Shown: positions 36,969 through 42,260 of the stretch, in pieces | How positions within the stretch are numbered: the stretch's first letter is position 1 | Layout of the letters: every line of letters starts with the position of its first letter | Assembly: GCA_027297745.1 (NCBI GenBank) | Contig: JAPUHK010000074.1 | Location: forward strand, 1 to 42,260 | Source of the DNA: Planctomycetota bacterium | Lineage (GTDB): Bacteria > Planctomycetota > PLA2 | Reading direction: 5' to 3' | Length of the DNA stretch: 42,260 nt | Made by a program: the position numbers and the translations under genes | Notes under the pieces: model-generated | What the model was told of the DNA's origin: nothing | Databases searched by the model: none | The model's input: the letters and a program-made list of their open reading frames with translations, nothing else

Positions 36969-39224
36969 ATGGCGACAGCTAGAAAGCCCCTGGGCAGGGT
37001 TTGTGTGCTGATCGCGCTAGTGGCCACGGCATTCTGTCTCCAGACCAGCGCAGACGCGCAAGGAGACGAATTCGAGGCCGTCCTGAAGGACGGGCTCCGC
37101 CAGGTGCGGGCGGGTAACTATGAGGAGGGCATTCGCAAGCTGCGTCAGGCCCTCGCCATGGACCCGACCAGCGACCAGGTCATTGCCGCTCTCGGGCGCG
37201 CCGAATACGAAGCGATGTTGTCGGTTCTGGCCGCGGGCCGGCCCGCCGCCAACATCATGCGCGAGATTCTGGACCGCGCGGATCCCGTCCTGCCGGACAG
37301 GAAGTTCGACTGGGATGAGCTGAAGCGCCTGGTGATTACGACCGTCACCTCCGAGAGCTACGAAGAGCGCTTCGACGCCGGTCTGACACTCGGCCGCGTG
37401 TACGGCGAATACGCCGTGCCGGGGCTGGTCGCCTATCTCGGCTCCAGCAACACCGACCATAAGGTCAATGCGCAAATCACCCTGATGCAGCGCATCGGCA
37501 ACCAAGCGGTGCTGCCGTTGAACGAGGCGCTGCGCAGCAGCAACCCGAACGTGCGCCGCCTCGTGGCCGCCGCGCTGCAGAGGATCGGCGACATCCGCTC
37601 GTTGCCGGCGCTGGCCGGCGCCAGTGAGACGGACACGAACGAGAGCGCCCGCCGCGCCTCGACCCGTGCGCTCGAGTCGCTGACCCAGAAGTTCCCGGAG
37701 GCCGCCGGCCGCCGCGCCGCCGACCTCTACTTGTGGCTGTCGAACGGCTACTACAGCGATCTCTACCGCGTGAGGAGCTTCACCGACAAGCCGCTCGCGG
37801 TCTGGCACTGGAAGGACGGGCTCAAGTACACGCCGGCCCCGCGCCACATGTACACGATCGAGCTGGCGGAGGAGGCGGTCTACGACTCCCTGCGTCTCGA
37901 CCCGTCCAGCGCGGCTGCGCGCTCCTTGCTGGCGCGCGTGCTCGTGAGCGGCCACGCCGCTGCCGTCGCGGGCGCCGCGTTGACCGACGACGAGTCGGCG
38001 GCCAAGGCGAAGGCCGACAGCGCCTGGGTGCCCGGCGTCGTAGCGAGCCTCGGTTGGAACACACTCGGCCGCGCGCTGTCCGACAGCCTCGAGAGCGACG
38101 ACCACCAGGTCGCCGCCGCGCTGCTCGGCATCATGCCGGAGGTGTACGGCTCGGCCGACTTCAACGCGGAGAACCCCGTGGTGCGCGCCATGTACAACAA
38201 CGCGAACGTCGTGCGCTACTCGGCGGCGAACGCGGTGCTGCGCTTCAACGGCCACCGGCGCATCAGCGCCTTCCCCGATCCCGACGGCTTCCTGACGCTG
38301 GTCGGCGAGAGCATCGGGGCGGCCGTGCCGCGGCAGATCCTGGTCATCGACGCCGGCGACGTGCGGCGCAACAAGGTCCTGAACGAGCTGCAGAAGAACG
38401 GCTACATCTCTTACGACGCGCGCAGCGCCACGAGCGGCATCGTGCGGGCCGTCCGCTTCCAGGGCCTCGATCTGATCGTCCTGGCCGCCGAGCTGCCGGA
38501 CATGGAGGTGCTGGGCGCCATCGACCGGCTCAAGAAGGACGTGCGCACCAAGCACATCCCCATCGTGTTGCTGGCCGGTGCTGACCAGGCGGCGGACGAG
38601 GGCTGGCGCACCACCTATGAAGGCAAGGTCGACGGGATCACCTCGGTGCCGGAGGGCGTCGGCCTGCCCGCCGAAGCCTTCATGCGCACCATCATGGGTG
38701 CCTTCGGAGGGGCGCGGCCGGACGCGCAGGCGCGTTACGCGATCAGTGCCACCACGCTGACGTCTCTGGCCGGCACGGACACGGAGAACAGCCTGTTCGG
38801 CTGGGCCGCGTTGACCGAGACCGTGGCGAACGTCGTGGGCAGCGAGGCGCCGGCCGACGTCCAGCTCGCGGCCGTCAACGCGCTCGGCAACCTGGGCGAC
38901 GCGAGCGCGGTCGCCAAGCTGGGTGAGGTCTTCGGGAAGGGTGGCGACGCCGGCATGCGTGCGGCGGCTGGCAACGCGATCGCGGGCATCTGCCGTCGCG
39001 GCCAGGTCGTGCTCGATGACGCGACCTTCGGCGTGCTCTTGCGCGGCACGTCGGACAGTAACGCCGACGTGCGCATGGCGGCCTTCACGGCGCTGGGCTC
39101 GGCCGACCTGTCGGCCGCCCAGTCGATGAACGTGGCGCGCGCCAACCGTCCCGGCGAGGGCGGGGGTGCGGCCGTCGCCGAGGGCTGCGGTTGCGGTTGC
39201 GGCTGCGGTTGCGGCATGGAATAG
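36969..39224 (+). CDS. Predicted secreted TPR/HEAT-repeat protein with receiver-like (pseudo-REC) domain and C-terminal (Gly-Cys)5 tail
   Basis: Signal peptide MATARKPLGRVCVLIALVATAFCLQTSADAQG; TPR-like LRQVRAGNYEEGIRKLRQALAMDP; HEAT-like blocks; REC-like RQILVIDAGDVRRNKVLNELQKNGYISYDARSATSGIVRAVRFQGLDLIVLAAELPDMEVLGAIDRLKKDVRTKHIPIVLLAG; C-term EGCGCGCGCGCGME. Confidence 0.85.
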   Translation: MATARKPLGRVCVLIALVATAFCLQTSADAQGDEFEAVLKDGLRQVRAGNYEEGIRKLRQALAMDPTSDQVIAALGRAEYEAMLSVLAAGRPAANIMREILDRADPVLPDRKFDWDELKRLVITTVTSESYEERFDAGLTLGRVYGEYAVPGLVAYLGSSNTDHKVNAQITLMQRIGNQAVLPLNEALRSSNPNVRRLVAAALQRIGDIRSLPALAGASETDTNESARRASTRALESLTQKFPEAAGRRAADLYLWLSNGYYSDLYRVRSFTDKPLAVWHWKDGLKYTPAPRHMYTIELAEEAVYDSLRLDPSSAAARSLLARVLVSGHAAAVAGAALTDDESAAKAKADSAWVPGVVASLGWNTLGRALSDSLESDDHQVAAALLGIMPEVYGSADFNAENPVVRAMYNNANVVRYSAANAVLRFNGHRRISAFPDPDGFLTLVGESIGAAVPRQILVIDAGDVRRNKVLNELQKNGYISYDARSATSGIVRAVRFQGLDLIVLAAELPDMEVLGAIDRLKKDVRTKHIPIVLLAGADQAADEGWRTTYEGKVDGITSVPEGVGLPAEAFMRTIMGAFGGARPDAQARYAISATTLTSLAGTDTENSLFGWAALTETVANVVGSEAPADVQLAAVNALGNLGDASAVAKLGEVFGKGGDAGMRAAAGNAIAGICRRGQVVLDDATFGVLLRGTSDSNADVRMAAFTALGSADLSAAQSMNVARANRPGEGGGAAVAEGCGCGCGCGCGME

Positions 39225-39245
39225 CCGCCACAGGCTTTGGAGTGC

Positions 39246-39278
39246 AAAACCCCCGGTCGTCATGGCCGGGGGTTTTTT
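39246..39278 (+). terminator. Rho-independent terminator after the HEAT/pseudo-REC gene
   Basis: AAAACCCCCGG-tcgtcatgg-CCGGGGGTTTTTT: 11-bp stem followed by a T-tract. Confidence 0.9.
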
Positions 39279-39376
39279 CGTGGCAGCGGATGCGAACACG
39301 AACCCGCGGACGGAAGCAACAGATGGTTCGAACGGTAGGGCGGTGCCTCTATCTGTTGCTGCCGCCCTCGTGCTCG

Positions 39377-39751
39377 CTACCGTTCGGCGATCGCGACGGC
39401 AGCCGCGGTCGAGCGCGAGTGGGTGATGCTGATGTGCCAGCGCTCGATACCCAACTCCTGCGCGCGCTCGGCGGTCTTGCCCTCGAGCTCCACGAACGGC
39501 GCTCCGCCGGGCCCGCGCAACACCGCGATCTCGCCGAAGGCCGCTCCGGCCATGCCCGTGCCCAACGCCTTCATCACGGCCTCTTTGGCCGCGAACTGCC
39601 CGGATACGTAGGCCGGGCCCTCCGCGGTGCGGGCCCGCGCCGCATCCTCGTCCGCGTGCAGGATGCGCCGCAGGAAGCTCTCGGCGCTGCGCTCCAGGAT
39701 CGCGGCCACGCGCGCCACATCCACGACGTCCAGGCCTAGGCCGACGATCAC
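39377..39751 (-). CDS. acpS: Holo-[acyl-carrier-protein] synthase
   Basis: MIVGLGLDVVDVARVAAILER, YVSGQFAAKEAVMKALGTGM, WHISITHSRSTAAAVAIAER. Confidence 0.93.
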   Translation of the reverse strand: MIVGLGLDVVDVARVAAILERSAESFLRRILHADEDAARARTAEGPAYVSGQFAAKEAVMKALGTGMAGAAFGEIAVLRGPGGAPFVELEGKTAERAQELGIERWHISITHSRSTAAAVAIAER

Positions 39752-40182
39752 CGGGGGCCCTCGGACACCTTGATCAGCGCGCCGGAGAGATCGGCGCCGT
39801 CCAGCTTGGCGTCCGTAAGGTCCGCACCCTGCAGGTTCGCGTCGCGCAAGACCGCGTTTCGCAGGTCCGCGCCGTGCAGGTTGGCCACCGCCAGGTTGGC
39901 CCTGCGGAAATCCGCCCCGGCCGCCTTGACGCCGGTCAGGTTGGCGCCGAACAGGTCCGCCTCGCTCAGGTCCGCGCCCTCCAGCCGCGCGAACGAGAGG
40001 TTCGCGTCGGTCAGCTGCGCGGCGAACAACAACGCGTCGCGCAGGTCCGCCTCCCTCAGGTCGGCCCCCTTGAGCACGGCCAGGGAGAGGTTGACCTCGG
40101 TCAGCTTCTTCAGGCTCAGGTCAGCACCCGCCAGCCTTGCACGGACCAGGTTGTCGCCGGGGCCGATCGCGCGTTCCGTCAT
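39748..40182 (-). CDS. Pentapeptide repeat protein
   Basis: Runs of A(D/N)LXX: GADLSLKKLTEVNLSLAVLKGADLREADLRDALLFAAQLTDANLSFARLEGADLSEADLFGANLTG...ANLHGADLRNAVLRDANLQGADLTDAKLDGADLSGA; 4-nt overlap with acpS. Confidence 0.93.
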   Translation of the reverse strand: MTERAIGPGDNLVRARLAGADLSLKKLTEVNLSLAVLKGADLREADLRDALLFAAQLTDANLSFARLEGADLSEADLFGANLTGVKAAGADFRRANLAVANLHGADLRNAVLRDANLQGADLTDAKLDGADLSGALIKVSEGPR

Positions 40183-40661
40183 TGCGTCAGGTATCCCTTG
40201 ACGATGTCGTATGCGTCGCGCGCGCGCCGGTCGCTACGGTCTACCGGCGCCCCGGGCGCGAAGCGCACCTCTATCGGCTGGATGGCCTCGAGGCCCAGGA
40301 GATCGCGCAGCGTGCGGCTGCGGTCCAGGCCGTCCGTGTACTCGCGGCGGAGCTCCATCAGGTTGGCGCGCCGGTCCACGATCTGCCTGGCGTGGGCCAG
40401 CATCTCCTGTTGGGAGTCCTCGACGCGGTCTGCCAGGCGCGCCAGCAACGATCCTTCCAGGTAATCGAGGTAGGCCTCGAGCTGTTCCCGGTCGGTGCTG
40501 TGGATCTCCTCCCGCAGCTGCTCGACCAGCTTGGCATAGGCCTGCCGGCGGGCCTCGGGGGCTTTCTCCCGCTCGGTCTCGTGGTGGCGCCGGCGCGCCT
40601 TGCGGAGCAGGTTCTCCAGGCCCACGAGCCTCCGGACGGGGTCGCTCAGATGGTGCGACAT
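40179..40661 (-). CDS. Hypothetical charged, predicted coiled-coil protein
   Basis: 160 aa, rich in Arg/Glu/Leu heptad-like segments (AYAKLVEQLREEIHSTDREQLEAYLDYLEGSLLARLADRVEDSQQEML); 4-nt overlap with the pentapeptide gene. Confidence 0.7.
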   Translation of the reverse strand: MSHHLSDPVRRLVGLENLLRKARRRHHETEREKAPEARRQAYAKLVEQLREEIHSTDREQLEAYLDYLEGSLLARLADRVEDSQQEMLAHARQIVDRRANLMELRREYTDGLDRSRTLRDLLGLEAIQPIEVRFAPGAPVDRSDRRARDAYDIVKGYLTQ

Positions 40662-40816
40662 CGACCCAACTCCTTATGGAAAAGGACTGTACGGCGCACT
40701 ACCCCCGGGTTCAAGAGTGGCTCGGCTTGAGCCGATCTGTGATCCCTAGTGGTCGGGGTCCAATCCGGGTGAACCCTCGATCCCTGGTAGAATCCCCCGG
40801 CCGCCGCAGGCTACGC

Positions 40817-40996
40817 ATGGGCAAGAAGAAAGACTGCTTCGGAAGCGAGACGTACGTCTGCATGACGCCCAACTGCCCCTACGCCGCCGAGTGCATCAAG
40901 GTGGTGTGGGGAAAGAAGTTGGAGCGCATCCTGGCCGGCAAGAACAAGCCGGCCCGCCCCCGTCTCAAGCGCAGCCGCCTCACCGTGGACGGCTGA
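40817..40996 (+). CDS. Small Cys-containing basic protein
   Basis: 59 aa: MGKKKDCFGSETYVCMTPNCPYAAECIKVVWGKKLERILAGKNKPARPRLKRSRLTVDG; four Cys in a CX7CX4CX5C arrangement. Confidence 0.6.
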   Translation: MGKKKDCFGSETYVCMTPNCPYAAECIKVVWGKKLERILAGKNKPARPRLKRSRLTVDG

Positions 40997-41627
40997 TTCC
41001 GGCCGCCCGCCGGACGGCCTCGACCCCCTCCCCGAGCTCGCCCTTCCAGCGTTGCCCCATGAGCTCCTTCAGGCTCGCAGGCTCCGGCCTGCGACCCAGG
41101 GGGATCTCGAGGCCCAGCCAGAGGTCGAAGCGCTCGGCGCCCCCCGCCTGGTAGCCGCATGCCAGCACAGCCGCGCGCCGTACCACCTGGGAGCGGTCCT
41201 TCAAGGCGCTCAGCAACTCGGGGCCGTCGGGGTGGTGGACCCCGGCTGCCAGCACGAGCAGCGCGCGGACACGTGGGTTCGTGTCGGCGCGCGCCTCCCG
41301 TGACAGCACCTGCCGGGCGTCGGGCGCCAGGGCGGCCGAGACGCGCAACCACTCCTCGCTCAGCGGCGGCGTGCCGTGGGCCAGGGCGTCGCGCAGGTCT
41401 TCGGTTAGCGTGTCGATCGTCTCGTAGGGCCTGAGCGCGACCGCGTCTTGAGCGGTCGCGTAGCCCGGAAGCCCCGACTCCCCGTCCGCGTCTCCCGTCG
41501 CGGCGACCGCGGCAGGCCTGTCGGGCCCCGCGTCCGGGCGCGGACCGCTGTCCCCGAGAAGGTACAGCGCAGCGCCGGTCACGGCCGCCGCGACCGCCAG
41601 CAGCAGGGCGATGGCTCCGCTCTTCAC
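40980..41627 (-). CDS. Membrane-anchored hypothetical protein with HEAT-like segment
   Basis: N-terminal signal/anchor MKSGAIALLLAVAAAVTGAALYLLG; C-terminal NPRVRALLVLAAGVHHPDGPELLSALKDRSQVVRRAAVLACGYQAGG is HEAT-like. Confidence 0.7.
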   Translation of the reverse strand: MKSGAIALLLAVAAAVTGAALYLLGDSGPRPDAGPDRPAAVAATGDADGESGLPGYATAQDAVALRPYETIDTLTEDLRDALAHGTPPLSEEWLRVSAALAPDARQVLSREARADTNPRVRALLVLAAGVHHPDGPELLSALKDRSQVVRRAAVLACGYQAGGAERFDLWLGLEIPLGRRPEPASLKELMGQRWKGELGEGVEAVRRAAGISRPR

Positions 41628-42259
41628 CGCGGCGCCCGGACTACGCGGAAGCCGCGGTAGATGCGGTCCAGCCGCCAGTTGGCGAACGGCTCGGTGACGT
41701 ACTCGTAGTCCGCCGTCATGACCGAGCCAGGCGGAGGGGGCGTCTTGGCGACAAAGGAGCGCTCGTTGGTCTGGGCGGACTCCAACGGGATGGGCACCCC
41801 GTCGGCGTAGAGCACCGCCTTTGCATTGGGGAGCGGGTAGTCCGGCGGCTGCTCCTCTGCCGGCGATTCCTCTTCGGGCGCCTCGTCTTCGGGCGCTAGC
41901 GGGGGAAGTGGAAAGACGCGCTGGTCGGTGCCGGACAGGCCTAGGGGCACGCCCTTGTGGAAGCGCGGCTCATCCGTCAGCAGGTTGAGCTGCACGAACT
42001 GCACCTCCCCGTCCGGGCCTTCGGCGGGCAGGAAGGAGTCGAGCGTGCAGTACTCGGCGGGAAGCTCGTAGCAGCCGCCCGCCAACAGCACGCTGTCGCG
42101 CGTCGTGACGTACTCCTGAACGTTGCCGGCCAGGCCCGCCGGCTGGCCGGCCTGGTCGCCGTACCGGCCCCACAGAGAGATCGGCCGCGCCTGCCACGCG
42201 CGGCTGTTCGAGTACTCGCGGGAGTTCATGCCCAGGTCGTTGGCGCTCTTGCCCCAAGG
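41624..42259 (-). CDS. Formylglycine-generating enzyme/SUMF1-like domain protein, C-terminal part (5' truncated by window edge)
   Basis: AGLAGNVQEYVTTRDSVLLAGGCYELP and terminal YRGFRVVRAPR resemble the FGE-sulfatase family; frame stays open to the window edge (PWGKSANDLGMNSREYSNSRAW). Confidence 0.65.
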   Translation of the reverse strand, partial: PWGKSANDLGMNSREYSNSRAWQARPISLWGRYGDQAGQPAGLAGNVQEYVTTRDSVLLAGGCYELPAEYCTLDSFLPAEGPDGEVQFVQLNLLTDEPRFHKGVPLGLSGTDQRVFPLPPLAPEDEAPEEESPAEEQPPDYPLPNAKAVLYADGVPIPLESAQTNERSFVAKTPPPPGSVMTADYEYVTEPFANWRLDRIYRGFRVVRAPR

Positions 42260-42260
42260 G

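Noticed and set aside
37017-39299. 760-aa minus-strand ORF
   Set aside because: Antisense to the HEAT/pseudo-REC gene and runs across its terminator; composition is that of an antisense artefact.
39826-40100. Periodic CAGGTTGGCC/CAGGTCCGC copies that could suggest a CRISPR-like or tandem DNA repeat
   Set aside because: Explained by coding of A(D/N)LXX pentapeptide repeats; no spacers.
39770-40201. 143-aa plus-strand ORF with repetitive RSAP units
   Set aside because: Mirror of the 15-nt periodicity of the pentapeptide-repeat gene on the other strand.
40705-40800. tRNA-like GGTTCAAGAG / GGGTCCAATCC fragments
   Set aside because: No cloverleaf or acceptor stem can be assembled; treated as intergenic sequence between divergent genes.

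Overview
This is a gene-dense, high-GC bacterial chromosomal segment. I found no rRNA, tRNA, CRISPR array, transposase or phage module. The gene style (ECF sigma factor fused to a membrane/extracytoplasmic region, FHA, HEAT, sulfatase-modifying-like, secreted repeat proteins) is reminiscent of Planctomycetota or relatives; that is inference, not proven. From left to right I can support: a TraB/GumN C-terminus; an ECF sigma fusion; an S8 protease; galE; an Hpt-like protein; wecB; a membrane protein; apt-argS; a NUDIX-HD fusion; an hxlB-like SIS protein; a short-chain acyl-CoA operon (thiolase, hbd, two acyl-CoA dehydrogenases, meaB, a B12-binding mutase subunit); a Na+/H+ antiporter; a FliA/WhiG-type sigma factor; lysA-kdsA; a PPC/DUF296 protein; a degenerate aPGM; valS; an FHA-TM-CAP protein; a lipoprotein; murQ-anmK-nagZ plus a sodium:solute symporter; a secreted TPR/HEAT protein with a receiver-like domain and a (Gly-Cys)5 tail; acpS, pentapeptide-repeat and coiled-coil genes; and a partial SUMF1-like protein. 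The most notable signals are (1) the predicted exported pseudo-receiver/HEAT protein with a Cys-Gly tail, (2) an apparently catalytically dead phosphoglycerate mutase homologue, (3) an Hpt-like protein lacking the phospho-His, (4) the FHA-TM-CAP architecture, and (5) short-period tandem repeats in intergenic gaps, often arranged as opposed arms that could form hairpins. All calls come from reading the sequence and supplied translations; no homology search was run.
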